This document shows, piece by piece, positions 52,680 to 63,815 of a stretch of 64,000 bases of DNA; positions within the stretch are counted from its first letter, which is position 1; each line of letters opens with the position of its first letter. The stretch comes from Pleomorphomonas carboxyditropha (lineage in GTDB: Bacteria > Pseudomonadota > Alphaproteobacteria > Rhizobiales > Pleomorphomonadaceae). The translations under genes and the position numbers were made by a program. The notes under the pieces are model-generated. The model worked only from the letters and a program-made list of their open reading frames with translations. It had not been told where the DNA came from and searched no databases. Location of the stretch: the NCBI RefSeq assembly GCF_002770725.1, contig NZ_NQVN01000008.1, forward strand, positions 1 to 64,000. The letters run 5' to 3'.

Positions 52680-54011
52680 TCAGGCTCCTCGCGGCAGGGC
52701 TTCGACGAAGCGGACCGGCTCGCCGATGGACGGCGTCACGACATCGCCCTCCCACATGACGCGGCGTCCGCGCACGACGGTGCCGACCGGCCAGCCGGTG
52801 ACCTCGACGCCGTCGTAGGGCGTCCAGCCGCAACGCGAAGCGATCCAGCCGTTGCGGATGGTCTCGCGGCGCTTCAGGTCGACGACGGTGAGGTCGGCGT
52901 CGTAGCCGACGGCGATGCGGCCCTTGCGCGCCATGCCGAAGATGCGTGCCGGACCGGCCGAGCTGAGGTCCACGAAGCGCTGCAGCGTCAGCCGGCCGGC
53001 GTTGACGTGGTCGAGCATGATCGGCACCAGCGTCTGGACGCCGGTCATGCCGGAGGGGCTGTCGGGGTAGGGCTTCGCCTTTTCCTCAAGGGTGTGCGGC
53101 GCGTGATCGGAGCCGAGCACGTCGGCGATGCCCTGCGTCACGCCCCGCCAGATGCGGTCGCGATGGGCGGCCGAGCGGACGGGCGGGTTCATCTGCACGA
53201 GCGTGCCGAGCCGCTGATGGTCGGTCTCGGTGAGCGTCAGGTGATGCGGCGTCACCTCGACCGTGGCGACGTCCTTGTGATCTTTCAGAAAGTCCATCTC
53301 CTCGCCGGTGGAGATGTGCAGGACGTGGATGCGGGCGCCCTTGTCGCGGGCGATGCGGACCAGCCGTTCGGTCGACCGGAGCGCCGCCTCCACGTCGCGC
53401 CAGACCGGATGGCTCGACGGATCGCCGACGACGCGCAGCGGCTTGCGCTCGACGAGGCGCGCCTCGTCCTCGGAATGGAAGGCGGCGCGGCGGCGCGTGG
53501 CACCGAGGATGGCGGCGACGCCGTCGTCGTCGGCCACCAGCAGGTCGCCGGTCGACGAGCCCATGAACACCTTGATGCCGGCGGCGCCGGGCAGCCGCTC
53601 CAGCTCGGGGATGTCGCGCACGTTGCCGTGCGTGCCACCGACCCAGAAGGCGAAGTCGCAGTGCATGCGATGGGTGCCGGCCGCCACCTTGTCGGCGAGG
53701 CGCTCGGCCGTGGTGGTCAGCGGATTGGTGTTGGGCATCTCGAAGACGGCCGTCACCCCGCCCATGACGGCGGCGCGGGAGCCCGTTTCGAGGTCTTCCT
53801 TATGGGTGGCGCCGGGTTCGCGGAAGTGCACCTGGCTGTCGATGACGCCGGGCAATATGGTCAGGCCGGCGCAGTCGATCGTCTCGCCGGCCGACGCGCG
53901 GGAGAGGTCGCCGATCTCGGCGATCCGGCCGTCGCGAAGGCCGATGTCGCGCTCGCCAATGCCGTCGTGGTTGACGACGGTGCCGTTTCTGAGGACGGTG
54001 TCGAAGGTCAT
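52680..54011 (-). CDS. pyrC: Dihydroorotase (class I-like, alphaproteobacterial subfamily)
   Basis: 443 residues, amidohydrolase fold. [32 protein letters not shown] (where the carbamylated Lys of the class would sit), [35 protein letters not shown] and [15 protein letters not shown]. Converts carbamoyl-aspartate to dihydroorotate, or a related cyclic amidase step. The usual metal motif HxH reads Q-V-H here; as I recall, this Gln is typical of an alphaproteobacterial subgroup. Allantoinase is the main alternative. Followed directly by moaC. Confidence 0.82.
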   Translation of the reverse strand: MTFDTVLRNGTVVNHDGIGERDIGLRDGRIAEIGDLSRASAGETIDCAGLTILPGVIDSQVHFREPGATHKEDLETGSRAAVMGGVTAVFEMPNTNPLTTTAERLADKVAAGTHRMHCDFAFWVGGTHGNVRDIPELERLPGAAGIKVFMGSSTGDLLVADDDGVAAILGATRRRAAFHSEDEARLVERKPLRVVGDPSSHPVWRDVEAALRSTERLVRIARDKGARIHVLHISTGEEMDFLKDHKDVATVEVTPHHLTLTETDHQRLGTLVQMNPPVRSAAHRDRIWRGVTQGIADVLGSDHAPHTLEEKAKPYPDSPSGMTGVQTLVPIMLDHVNAGRLTLQRFVDLSSAGPARIFGMARKGRIAVGYDADLTVVDLKRRETIRNGWIASRCGWTPYDGVEVTGWPVGTVVRGRRVMWEGDVVTPSIGEPVRFVEALPRGA

Positions 54012-54297
54012 GGCGCGTTCGTGCTCCGGGGTGCGGCGGATGGTCGGCAGGAACGTCTTATCCGCCTTTCCACGTATCCGCTAGGTTACCCCTCTCTCCA
54101 ACTCTCCCCCGTTAAGGGGAAGAGGGCACGAATTGGTTCACGCTAGAACCTGTTTTGCCGGAAGGCCGTCGCCGTTTGGCCCGACGAGCCCTCTCCCTTG
54201 CGGGGGAGAGTTGGAGAGAGGGGGCAATGACCCGCCCTCCTGGCGGTGTCCGGGAAGAGGCGGCTCCGGCGCGGGAGAAGCGCCGAAGCCGATCTTG
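54012..54297. other. Intergenic region dominated by a large inverted repeat
   Basis: No gene supported. Holds the repeat at 54089-54223 and about 75 bases on each side without further signal. Confidence 0.6.
54089..54223. repeat. Intergenic palindromic element with 22-bp perfect arms
   Basis: Arms at 54089-54110 (CCCCTCTCTCCAACTCTCCC plus CC) and 54202-54223 are exact reverse complements. The pairing continues inward imperfectly (GTTAAGGGGAAGAGGGC with GCCCTCTCCCTTGC). The 91-base centre has no frame. Similar CCCTCTCC..GGAGAGGG elements are common between rhizobial genes; it may terminate tpiA. Confidence 0.75.
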
Positions 54298-55041
54298 TCA
54301 CTTGTAGGCGGCGGCGATGCCGAGGAAATCGGCAGCCTTCAGCGAGGCGCCGCCGACCAGCGCGCCGTTGACGTCCTCGACGGCCATCAGCTCGGCGGCG
54401 TTCGAAGGCTTCACCGAACCGCCGTAGAGGATGCGGATGCCGTTGGCGTCGGCGCCGAAGCGCTTGACCAGTTCCTTGCGGATGAAGTTGTGCACTTCCT
54501 TGACGTCGGCGGCGGTCGGCGTCAGGCCGGTGCCGATCGCCCACACCGGCTCGTAGGCGATGACGGTGTTGGCGGCCGTCGTGCCGTCGGGCAGCGAGCC
54601 GGCCACCTGGGTGCCGACGACGTCGAGCGTCTTGCCGCCGGTGCGCTCGGCATGCGTCTCGCCGACGCAGACGATGGCGATGAGGCCGGCGCGCCAGGCG
54701 GCTTCGGTCTTGGCCTTGACGATGGCGTCGGTCTCGGCGTGGTCGGTGCGGCGCTCGGAGTGGCCGACGATGACGTAGGTGGCGCCGGCGTCCTTCAGCA
54801 TCTCGGCCGAGGTGTCGCCCGTATGGGCGCCCGACACCTTGGCGTGGCAGTCCTGGCCGCCGACCGGCAGCAGACCCTTCTGGGCGAAGGCGGCGACGAG
54901 GGTGAAGGGGGGGCAGATGGCCAGCTCGGCCTTGGCCTTGAGGGCGGCGTCATAGCCGGCGGCGATGGCCTCGAATTCGGCGACGGAGGCCTTGAGGCCG
55001 TTCATTTTCCAGTTTCCGGCAACCAGCGGCTTGACCGACAT
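54298..55041 (-). CDS. tpiA: Triosephosphate isomerase
   Basis: 247 residues. Active-site Lys in VAGNWKMNG, His in [10 protein letters not shown], Glu in [13 protein letters not shown], phosphate loop [11 protein letters not shown] and LVGGASLKA. Interconverts DHAP and glyceraldehyde-3-P. The start at 55041 has AAGGAACGAG before it. Divergent from the YqhA-family and ppiD genes, the normal alphaproteobacterial neighbourhood with trpDC. Confidence 0.97.
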   Translation of the reverse strand: MSVKPLVAGNWKMNGLKASVAEFEAIAAGYDAALKAKAELAICPPFTLVAAFAQKGLLPVGGQDCHAKVSGAHTGDTSAEMLKDAGATYVIVGHSERRTDHAETDAIVKAKTEAAWRAGLIAIVCVGETHAERTGGKTLDVVGTQVAGSLPDGTTAANTVIAYEPVWAIGTGLTPTAADVKEVHNFIRKELVKRFGADANGIRILYGGSVKPSNAAELMAVEDVNGALVGGASLKAADFLGIAAAYK

Positions 55042-55199
55042 GCTCTCGTTCCTTCGATATGCGTTGCGTGGGCGTGGACCATCCCGAACCAGGCCCGGCG
55101 TGAATCCTCGAAAGCGGCCTGGAAGATGATCTTGTAGGCGAAAACCCGCAAGCGCATTTATATCCGGCAGATGCAAAACGCTAGCAAGGGCTATTGACT

Positions 55200-55694
55200 A
55201 TGAAGGCACTCGAGACGGTCGTTGAGCGTATCATTCTGGGAAGCCGCTGGATTCTCGTCGTCTTCCTCCTCGGTCTTGCGGTTGCGCTCGCCGTCTACGG
55301 TCTTTCCTTCGGCGTCAAGCTCTGGAAGGTCATCGGTAGCGTCTTCGTCTATGACGAGGCGGAGATGATTCTCGCCATGCTCGGTTTGATCGACGCGGCG
55401 CTGGTCGCCAGCCTGCTGGTGATGGTGATGATCGCCTCCTACGAGAATTTCGTCGGCCGCTTCGACGATCACGACGCCGAGATTCACTGGCTCGGCAAGC
55501 TCGACAGCGGCAGCCTGAAGATCAAGGTCGCCTCGTCGATCGTCGCCATCTCCTCGATCCATCTGCTGCAGGTCTTCCTGAACGCCAGCCAGTACACCGA
55601 AACCCAGATCATGTGGCAGGTGATCATGCACATCACCTTCGTGGTATCGGCGCTGATGCTGGGCGTGCTCGACAAGATCATGGCCAGGCATTGA
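55200..55694 (+). CDS. YqhA family (UPF0114) membrane protein
   Basis: 164 residues, four helices; LGSRWILVVFLLGLAVALAVYGL, EAEMILAMLGLIDAALVASLLVMVMIASYENFV and a final helix MHITFVVSALMLGVLDKIM. The AEMILAMLGLID and YENFVxR motifs define UPF0114. Function not established. AAGGG lies nine bases before the ATG; a TTG two codons earlier is possible. Sits between tpiA (divergent) and ppiD. Confidence 0.9.
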   Translation: MKALETVVERIILGSRWILVVFLLGLAVALAVYGLSFGVKLWKVIGSVFVYDEAEMILAMLGLIDAALVASLLVMVMIASYENFVGRFDDHDAEIHWLGKLDSGSLKIKVASSIVAISSIHLLQVFLNASQYTETQIMWQVIMHITFVVSALMLGVLDKIMARH

Positions 55695-55847
55695 TCGACG
55701 CCGGATTTCGGCGCTTTATCGGGCAAAACCGGCGCTTGCGGCATGAGGCCGCCGCCCCTATGATCCCGCGCGCCGAAGCGGTCCCTGCGAGACCGGTGGC
55801 GTGACTGGGATGGACGGGCGCGTCGCGCCCCCGAGACGGACGACACA

Positions 55848-57743
55848 ATGCTTGATTCAATGCGCCGCGGGGCGAACACGCTTCCTGCGAAAATCTTTCT
55901 GGGCCTGCTGACGCTATCCTTCATCGGCTGGGGGGTAGGGTCCCGCCTCGGAGCCTCGCATTCCGATACGCTGGCGACCGTGGGTGACACCAAGATTACG
56001 CTCGGCGAATTCCAGCGCGCCTATCAGCGGCAGTCGCAGGCGCTGTCGCGCCAGATCGGCCAGGCGCTGACGCCCGACATGGCCCGCTCCATCGGCCTGC
56101 CGCAACAGACGCTCGGCGCGCTGATGGCCGACGCCACCGTGGCCAACATGGCCGCCGCCACCGGGCTCGGCGTCTCCGACGAGCGTCTCGCGCAGGGGAT
56201 CGCCGACGACCCGCAGTTGAGGGCGCCGGGCGCCCAGAGCTTCAACCGCGACTATTTCGCCCAGCTTCTCAACCAGAACGGCATGAACGAGGCGATGTTC
56301 ATCGCCGAGCGGCGCAAGGAGGAGCTGAGCCAGCAGTTGGCCTTCGGCCTCGTCGGCGGCCTGACCGTGCCGAAGACCATGGTCGGCGCCATCTACCGCT
56401 ATCAGAACGAAGCCCGCGACATCCGCTATCTGACGCTGGCCCGCGCCCAAGTGGAGCCGATCGGCAAGCCGGCCGACGACGTGCTGGCCAAGTGGTACGA
56501 GGAGCACAAGGGCGAGTTCCGGGCGCCGGAATTTCGCGCCATTGAGGTATTGGCCCTGACGCCGGACGCCGTTGCCGATCCCTCGGCGGTGACCGACGAG
56601 GAGGTGTCGCGCGAATACGAGCGCACCAAGGACCAGTATGGGGCGCCCGAGCAGCGCCGCATCCAGCAATTGTTCTATGCGACGCCGGAAGAGGCGGCCG
56701 CCGCGGCGGCAAAGCTCAAGGCGGGCGCGAGCTTCGACCAGCTCATCGCCGACGCCGGCTCCAAGCCCGAGGATGTCGATCTCGGCCTCCTCGCCCGCGA
56801 CAAGGTGCTTGATCCGGCGGTGGCCGAGGCGGCTTTCGGCCTGGCGCTCGATACGCCGAGCGAACCGGTAAAGTCGTCCTTCGGCACGGTGCTGCTGCGC
56901 GTCACCGAGATTCAGCCGGCCCATACCAAGACGCTCTCCGAGGTGGCGCCCGACATCCGCAAGGCGATCGCCGCTAAGGCGGCCGAGCGCTCCGTGCTCG
57001 AAGTGCACGACGAAGTGGAGGATGCGCTGGCCGGTGGCGCGACGCTGCAGGAAGTGGCGAGCCGCTTCAAGCTGAAGCTCGTCACCGCCGAAGTGGATCC
57101 CGAGGGCAACGGCACCGACGATCAGCCGGTTGCCGGCCTGCCCGATCAGGCCGAGCTTCTGAAGGCGGCCTTCGCCGCCGACGAGGGCGGCGAGAACGAG
57201 CCGCTGTCCATCAATCACAGCTTCATCTGGTACAACGTCGCCAAGGTGACGCCGGGCCGCGAACGCGCGCTCGACGAGGTGAAGGACAAGGCGATCGTCG
57301 CATGGACCGATGCCGAGGCGCAGGTCCGCCTGACGGCCAAGGCCGACGAGATGGTGAAGGATCTGAAGGCCGGTACGCCGATCGATGCCCTTGCCGGAAC
57401 GGCTTCGGTGGAAGTCGAGACCGCGTCGGGCGTGACGCGCCAGGCGGGCGATGCCGGCCTCGGAGCCGACGGCGTCAACGCCGCCTTCGGCGGTCCGAAG
57501 GGGCATGTCGCCGCCGTCGCCGGCCCGGACGGCACGCGCATCGTGCTCGAGGTCGCCGAGGTGGTCAATCCGACGATGCCGGAAGGAGCCGGCGAGGCGG
57601 TCGACATTGCCGACAGGATTGCCACGGCGGTGGGGCAGGGCCTCTACGGGCAGTATCTGGCGGCGGCGCAGGAAGAGTTCGGCACCACCGTCAACCAGTC
57701 GCTGCTCAACGCGGCGATCGGCGCCGGCAACGCCAGCAACTGA
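55848..57743 (+). CDS. ppiD: Periplasmic folding chaperone PpiD-like (SurA_N/parvulin)
   Basis: 631 residues. Single N-terminal membrane anchor ([19 protein letters not shown], ~14-32), SurA_N-3 chaperone domain ([49 protein letters not shown]), parvulin-type domain ([42 protein letters not shown]), then a second SurA-like region. Anchored chaperone at the Sec exit. ATG at 55848. The same synteny, tpiA-ppiD-trpD-trpC, is found in many Rhizobiales. Confidence 0.92.
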   Translation: MLDSMRRGANTLPAKIFLGLLTLSFIGWGVGSRLGASHSDTLATVGDTKITLGEFQRAYQRQSQALSRQIGQALTPDMARSIGLPQQTLGALMADATVANMAAATGLGVSDERLAQGIADDPQLRAPGAQSFNRDYFAQLLNQNGMNEAMFIAERRKEELSQQLAFGLVGGLTVPKTMVGAIYRYQNEARDIRYLTLARAQVEPIGKPADDVLAKWYEEHKGEFRAPEFRAIEVLALTPDAVADPSAVTDEEVSREYERTKDQYGAPEQRRIQQLFYATPEEAAAAAAKLKAGASFDQLIADAGSKPEDVDLGLLARDKVLDPAVAEAAFGLALDTPSEPVKSSFGTVLLRVTEIQPAHTKTLSEVAPDIRKAIAAKAAERSVLEVHDEVEDALAGGATLQEVASRFKLKLVTAEVDPEGNGTDDQPVAGLPDQAELLKAAFAADEGGENEPLSINHSFIWYNVAKVTPGRERALDEVKDKAIVAWTDAEAQVRLTAKADEMVKDLKAGTPIDALAGTASVEVETASGVTRQAGDAGLGADGVNAAFGGPKGHVAAVAGPDGTRIVLEVAEVVNPTMPEGAGEAVDIADRIATAVGQGLYGQYLAAAQEEFGTTVNQSLLNAAIGAGNASN

Positions 57744-57882
57744 TGCGGACACCGGTCCTAAGGGCCGGAGTTCCTCTGCGTTCCGCGGTCCGGAAATCCG
57801 GCGTGGGCAGGGATTTTGCGAAACCCTCTCCGGCATTGCGAGAGCAATTTGCCGGAGACTGCATGACGGGTGGGAACGAGCG

Positions 57883-58896
57883 ATGGCCGATTTCAAGACC
57901 CTGATCGCCAAGGTGGCTTCCGGGGCCAGCCTGAGCCGGGAGGAGGCGACGTCGGCCTTCGACATCATGATGACCGGCGAGGCGACGCCGTCGCAGATCG
58001 GTGGCTTCCTGATGGCGCTGAGGGTGCGCGGCGAAACCGTCGAGGAGATCGCCGGCGCCGTGTCGTCCATGCGCTCGCGCATGCTGACGGTGGAGGCGCC
58101 GGCGGATGCGGTCGATATCGTCGGCACCGGCGGCGACGCCTCCGGCAGCCTCAATATCTCCACCGCCTCGGCCCTCGTTGCCGCCGGCGCCGGCCTGCCC
58201 ATCGCCAAGCACGGCAACAGGGCGCTGTCGTCGAAATCCGGCGCCGCCGACGTGCTGATGGCGCTCGGCGTAAAGATCGACATCGGGCCGGACACCATCT
58301 CGGCCTGCATCCGCGAGGCGGGCGTCGGCTTCATGTTCGCGCCGGTGCACCATTCGGCGATGAAGCACGTCGGTCCGAGCCGCGTCGAGCTCGGCACCCG
58401 CACCGTCTTCAACATCCTCGGGCCGCTCTCCAACCCGGCCGGCGTGCGGCGCCAACTGGTCGGCGTCTTCGCGCGCGAATGGCTGCTGCCGGTGGCCGAG
58501 ACGCTGGCCGCCCTCGGCTCCGAAGCGGTCTGGGTGGTGCACGGCTCCGACGGTCTCGACGAGATGACGCTGTCCGGCCCCACCTATGTCGCGGAACTGA
58601 AAAACGGCGCCGTTCGCGCCTTCGAGGTGATGCCGGACGACGCCGGCCTGCCGCATCATTCTCCCGAAGCGGTGCGGGGCGGCTCGGCCGAGGACAATGC
58701 CCAGGCGCTGAGGGCGCTGCTCAACGGCGCCGGCGGCGCCTATCGCGACACGGTGCTGCTCAATGTCGCCGCCGCGCTGGTCATCGCCGACCGGGTGCCG
58801 ACGCTAAAGGACGGCGTGACGCTTGCCGCCGATGCCATCGACAGCGGCCGCGCCCTTGCCGCCCTCGACCGGCTGGTCGCCCGCTCCAACGCCTGA
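57883..58896 (+). CDS. trpD: Anthranilate phosphoribosyltransferase
   Basis: 337 residues. PRPP site [35 protein letters not shown], anthranilate-binding [33 protein letters not shown]. Adds phosphoribosyl to anthranilate in tryptophan synthesis. Not fused to trpG, and no trpG lies between it and ppiD. The ATG follows a 139-base gap without an evident leader peptide; trpC follows after 9 bases. Confidence 0.96.
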   Translation: MADFKTLIAKVASGASLSREEATSAFDIMMTGEATPSQIGGFLMALRVRGETVEEIAGAVSSMRSRMLTVEAPADAVDIVGTGGDASGSLNISTASALVAAGAGLPIAKHGNRALSSKSGAADVLMALGVKIDIGPDTISACIREAGVGFMFAPVHHSAMKHVGPSRVELGTRTVFNILGPLSNPAGVRRQLVGVFAREWLLPVAETLAALGSEAVWVVHGSDGLDEMTLSGPTYVAELKNGAVRAFEVMPDDAGLPHHSPEAVRGGSAEDNAQALRALLNGAGGAYRDTVLLNVAAALVIADRVPTLKDGVTLAADAIDSGRALAALDRLVARSNA

Positions 58897-58905
58897 GGAA
58901 ACGCC

Positions 58906-59694
58906 GTGGCCGATATCCTCGCCCGTATCGAGGCCTACAAGCGGCAGGAGATCGCCGCCGCCGAGGCCGCGATCCCGCTTGCCGAAATCAAGGCGCTGGC
59001 CGCCGACCAGCCGCCGCCGCGCGGCTTCCGCGCCGCCATCGAGAAAAAGCACGCCGAGGGCCGCTACGCGCTGATCGCCGAGGTCAAGAAGGCCAGCCCG
59101 TCGAAGGGGCTGATCCGGCCGGACTTCGATCCGCCGGCGCTGGCCCGCGCCTACGAGGCGGGCGGGGCGGCCTGCCTTTCGGTGCTGACCGACGCGCCGT
59201 CGTTCCAGGGGCATCCCGACTATCTGAAGGCTGCCCGGGCGGCGACGGCGCTGCCGGCGCTCCGCAAGGATTTCCTGTTTTCGCCCTATCAGGTCTACGA
59301 GGCGCGGGCGTGGGGCGCCGACTGCATCCTGATCATCCTCGCCGCCGTCGACGACGATACCGCGAGGCGCCTCGAGGACACCGCCCTCGACCTCGGCATG
59401 GACGTGCTCCTCGAAGTGCACGACGCCGCCGAGCTCGAGCGGGCGCTGAAGCTGCGGTCGCCGCTTCTCGGCATCAACAACCGCAACCTCCGCACCTTCG
59501 AGACGCGGCTCGAAACCACGGAGGAGCTGTCGGAAAGCGTGCCGGGCGACCGTATCCTCGTCGCCGAGTCCGGCCTGTTCACGCCGGCCGACCTGGCGCG
59601 CCTGGCGCGCGTCGGTGCCCGGACTTTCCTGATCGGCGAAAGCCTGATGCGGCAGACCGACGTCGCCGCGGCGACCAAGGCACTGCTCGCCTGA
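58906..59694 (+). CDS. trpC: Indole-3-glycerol phosphate synthase
   Basis: 262 residues. [18 protein letters not shown] (catalytic Lys/Glu), [65 protein letters not shown]. Closes the indole ring from CdRP. Monofunctional, without trpF. GTG start. Co-transcribed with trpD; a long hairpin follows. Confidence 0.96.
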   Translation: MADILARIEAYKRQEIAAAEAAIPLAEIKALAADQPPPRGFRAAIEKKHAEGRYALIAEVKKASPSKGLIRPDFDPPALARAYEAGGAACLSVLTDAPSFQGHPDYLKAARAATALPALRKDFLFSPYQVYEARAWGADCILIILAAVDDDTARRLEDTALDLGMDVLLEVHDAAELERALKLRSPLLGINNRNLRTFETRLETTEELSESVPGDRILVAESGLFTPADLARLARVGARTFLIGESLMRQTDVAAATKALLA

Positions 59695-59696
59695 AT

Positions 59697-59731
59697 CCAG
59701 CGCCCGTTCGATCTTGTCGAACGGGCGCTGG
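59697..59731. terminator. Bidirectional terminator hairpin between trpC and the glyoxalase-superfamily gene
   Basis: 15-bp perfect stem (CCAGCGCCCGTTCGA / TCGAACGGGCGCTGG, 59697-59711 and 59717-59731) with a 5-base loop; lacks a strong T-run. Confidence 0.7.
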
Positions 59732-59744
59732 AAACTGGGTACCG

Positions 59745-60182
59745 TCAGGCCGTCAGCACCATGTGCGGCCGGCCGTTCGACGTTTTCGACGGGCTGACGC
59801 CCTCTTCGTCGATGGTGGCGGTGACGCGCTTGCGGAAGGCCGAGAAGCTCTCGAACTCCACCACGTCCACCGGCTCGTCGAAATCGACGGTGATGGTGTA
59901 GTAGCCGGGTACCGAGGTGACCGCTTGCAGCGCCCGCACGGTGCCTTCGAAGGCCTTGCCGAGATAGGTGCCTTTCACCCGGTCGCCGGGGTTCCAGGCG
60001 CGCCGGGGCGGCTCGTTGCCGACCTTGGCGTAGAGCGTGTTCCAGTCGGCAAAACCGTATTGCCGGGCCATCAGCTCCAGCGATTTCGAATGGCTGATAT
60101 CGCTGCCGGCTTCGGCGAGCGAGCTTCTGAGACGACGGGCCTGGGCTTTCAGCTCGTCGAGCGTTGGCAGTCGGGACGACAT
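59745..60182 (-). CDS. Glyoxalase-superfamily protein (Glyoxalase_8-like)
   Basis: 145 residues. The N-terminal helices LDELKAQARRLRSSLAEAGSDISHSKSLELMARQYGFADWNTLYA match small proteins with a 'HSxxLELxAxxxGFxDWNTL' signature, usually annotated glyoxalase superfamily (Glyoxalase_8). The C-terminal half is a beta-domain with PGDRVKGTYLGKAFEGTV and TITVDFDEPVDVVEFESF. No metal-binding glyoxalase residues identified, so enzyme activity is doubtful. The start at 60182 has GGAG before it. Monocistronic, convergent with trpC. Confidence 0.75.
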   Translation of the reverse strand: MSSRLPTLDELKAQARRLRSSLAEAGSDISHSKSLELMARQYGFADWNTLYAKVGNEPPRRAWNPGDRVKGTYLGKAFEGTVRALQAVTSVPGYYTITVDFDEPVDVVEFESFSAFRKRVTATIDEEGVSPSKTSNGRPHMVLTA

Positions 60183-60377
60183 GACCGTTCTCCAAATGGC
60201 ATCGGACATGACCGTAAGCAGGGTGCCCGCATTGCCGAGAGGTCTCGATGCCTGGAAAACGCAGCGATCGACGGGAGCTTCACCATGGCTTGCGCCGGCG
60301 GGCGGCTGGGGTCCCTCACCCATGGCCGGTCATCTAGGAGGGGCGGGCCGGATTGTCAAGGCGAGGGGATCGGAGGC

Positions 60378-60404
60378 AAAAAAAGCCGGGCTTTCGGCCC
60401 GGCC
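60378..60404 (-). terminator. Rho-independent terminator of fabI
   Basis: Stem GCCGGGC / GCCCGGC (60385-60391, 60397-60403), 5-base loop, followed on the minus strand by seven T. Confidence 0.92.
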
Positions 60405-60431
60405 TCTTCCCGATCCGGAAATCTGTGTCGT

Positions 60432-61250
60432 TCAGTCCTTGATGACCGAAATGTCCGGCGCATCCACGGCCTTCATGCCGACGGTATGATAGCCGCTGTC
60501 GACGTGCAGCACCTCGCCGGTGACGGCGCGGCCGAGATCGGACAGGAGGTAAAGCGAGCTGTCGCCCACTTCCTCGATGGTGACGGTGCGGCGCAGCGGC
60601 GCGTTATATTCGTTCCACTTGAGGATATAGCGGAAGTCGCCGATGCCGGAGGCGGCCAGCGTCTTGACCGGGCCGGCCGAGACGGCGTTGACGCGGATGT
60701 TCTGCGGGCCGAGGTCGACGGCGAGATACTTGACCGAGGCTTCCAGCGCCGCCTTGGCCACGCCCATCACGTTGTAGTTGGGCATCACCTTCTCGGCGCC
60801 GTAATAGGTCAGCGTCAGCATCGAGCCGCCTTCGGTCATCAGCTTCTCGGCGCGCCGGGCGACCGCCGTGAAGGAGTAGACCGAGATCAGCATGGTCTTC
60901 TGGAAATTGGCCTCGCTGGTGTCGACGTAGCGGCCGGTCAGTTCGTCCTTGTCGGAAAAGCCGATGGCGTGCACCAGGAAGTCGATCTTGCCCCATTTTT
61001 CGGCGAGCGTCGCGAAGACCGCGTCGATGGTGTCGGCCTCGGCCACGTCGCAGTGGCCCACCACCAGCGCGCCGATCTCGGCGGCCAGCGGCTCGACGCG
61101 CTTCCTCAGCGCGTCGCCCTGATAGGTCAGCGCGATCTCGGCGCCGGCGGCGTGAAGCGACTTGGCAATTCCCCAGGCCATGGAACGGTTGTTGGCCAAT
61201 CCCATGATCAGGCCACGCTTGCCCGCCATCAGACCCACAGCACCTGCCAT
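60432..61250 (-). CDS. fabI: Enoyl-[acyl-carrier-protein] reductase (NADH), FabI
   Basis: 272 residues, normal length. GLMAGKRGLIMGLANNRSMAWGIA (SDR cofactor loop), VHAIGFSDKDELTGRY, LTYYGAEKVMPNYNVMGVAKAALEASVKY with the Y-x6-K catalytic pair, and AGPVKTLAASGIGDF. Last reduction step of fatty acid elongation; triclosan-target family. The start at 61250 has GGGG before it. Closed by a strong terminator. Confidence 0.95.
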   Translation of the reverse strand: MAGAVGLMAGKRGLIMGLANNRSMAWGIAKSLHAAGAEIALTYQGDALRKRVEPLAAEIGALVVGHCDVAEADTIDAVFATLAEKWGKIDFLVHAIGFSDKDELTGRYVDTSEANFQKTMLISVYSFTAVARRAEKLMTEGGSMLTLTYYGAEKVMPNYNVMGVAKAALEASVKYLAVDLGPQNIRVNAVSAGPVKTLAASGIGDFRYILKWNEYNAPLRRTVTIEEVGDSSLYLLSDLGRAVTGEVLHVDSGYHTVGMKAVDAPDISVIKD

Positions 61251-61401
61251 TTTGTAACCCCGCCTAATCAAATCCGGATGTCGTGCTCGTATGACACAAG
61301 GATTATGACAATAGCAAGTCGCGGAGCGGCCTCGCCGGGACGCCTGTCGTGACCGCCGCCGACCCTCGACGGCGGCGGTTCGCGGCTGTAGGTTCCGCCG
61401 C

Positions 61402-62812
<1,411 letters not shown>

Positions 62813-62829
<17 letters not shown>

Positions 62830-63499
62830 ACAGCAGCCAGCGGCCGTCGGCGGCGATCTCCAGGCGGTAGAACTCGTAGGAGCCGACCGCGCGCATTTCC
62901 TCGAAATCGCCGGCCGTCAGCACGCGATAGACCTCGACGAGCTGGCGGCGATCGAGGGTGTCCGGCGGCAGCTCGGCGAAATAGGGCCAGACATAGCGGG
63001 CCTGTGGCGTGCCGTCGCCCTTCACCACCCAGCCGGCATCGAGCACGTCGAGCAGGATGGCCAGCACCTCGAGGCCGGCGGTATCGCCGGAGGCCGCCTT
63101 CAGGATGTCGATCGGATCGCCCTCGCCGGTCGAGGAGAACAGCGGCGGCGGGCTGGACAGGCCGATCACCGCCCGCATCTGCGTCTCGTCGCCGGATCGG
63201 GCGGCGGCGACGATCTTCTCGCGCATGGCCGCGACGGCCGGCGGCAGCGTCGAGAGATCGTAGCGCACCTCGGGGAGGGAAGCGGACGCCGCCTCGTCTG
63301 GAGGGGTCGCCAGGCCCGTACCGGTCCCGACGCCGGATCCGTCGTCCCCGGGAACGCTGAAGCCATAGCCGCTGCCCGGCGAGCGGCCGGTTTCCGGCGA
63401 CGACTGGAGGCCGAAGGCGAGGGCTGTCGACGCGGCGCATAGCGACAGGCTCACCGCGATCGCCGCGGCGAACAAGGGCGCTCCGATGGAAATCCGCAT
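62813..63499 (-). CDS. Exported hypothetical protein
   Basis: 228 residues. Signal peptide (MRISIGAPLFAAAIAVSLSL, cleavage near ALA-FGLQ, ~28), a low-complexity Gly/Ser/Pro linker, and a C-terminal domain with MREKIVAAARSGDETQMRAVIG, GLEVLAILLDVLDAGWVVKGDG, ARYVWPYFAELPPDTLDRRQLVEVYRVLTAGD and FYRLEIAADGRWLLFMTGE. The last segments resemble rhizobial periplasmic proteins of unknown function. GGGGGA lies before the ATG at 63499. Overlaps the 3' end of the FAD enzyme gene. Confidence 0.75.
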
Positions 63500-63536
63500 G
63501 TCGTCCCCCGGGCCTCGCGCGGCGGCCTGCCGCGCC

Positions 63537-63815
63537 TTACTGCAGGGTGCGCAGCAGCGTGTATCCGCCCGAGGAGATCTTCTCCGGCAGCTCGGCAACC
63601 AGCCGGGCCACGCTTTCCTCGCCGAAGCACTCGACAAGCGTCGTCAGGGCGGCGAACAGGGCCGCGTGGGCAACCGCGTCGACGGGAATGCCGTCGTCGT
63701 CGGCATCGTCGAAGGCGCGCTCCATGTGCGTCATGGCCCGATGCTTGAAATTATCGCCCACCGTGGCCTCGACCGGCTCAAGCAGTTCGTCCCGCATATC
63801 CGACATCGGCCCCAT
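63537..63815 (-). CDS. Conserved hypothetical protein (helical, ~92 aa)
   Basis: Reads MGPMSDMRDELLEPVEATV then DNFKHRAMTHMERAFDDADDDGIPVDAVAHAALFAALTTLVECFGEESVARLVAELPEKI. All-helical, acidic, no signal or membrane segment. Several ATGs are close together (63815, 63806, 63797); 63815 has AAGG five bases before it. Not recognised. Lies 37 bases upstream of the exported protein gene on the same strand and may be co-transcribed. The remaining 185 bases to the window end show no gene. Confidence 0.6.
   Translation of the reverse strand: MGPMSDMRDELLEPVEATVGDNFKHRAMTHMERAFDDADDDGIPVDAVAHAALFAALTTLVECFGEESVARLVAELPEKISSGGYTLLRTLQ

Noticed and set aside
54089-54223. Simple Rho-independent terminator or transposon end
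   Set aside because: The loop of 91 bases and lack of T-run argue against a plain terminator; no transposase or flanking target duplication was seen.
57744-57882. Tryptophan leader peptide/attenuator before trpD
   Set aside because: No short frame with tandem Trp codons and no terminator-antiterminator pair was seen.
57870-61352. Very long open frame (over 1100 codons) on the plus strand across trpD, trpC and fabI
   Set aside because: It is an out-of-frame or antisense shadow. Composition is Arg/Gly/Asp-rich without any domain, and well-supported genes with ribosome sites occupy the same DNA. Such frames are expected at this GC content.
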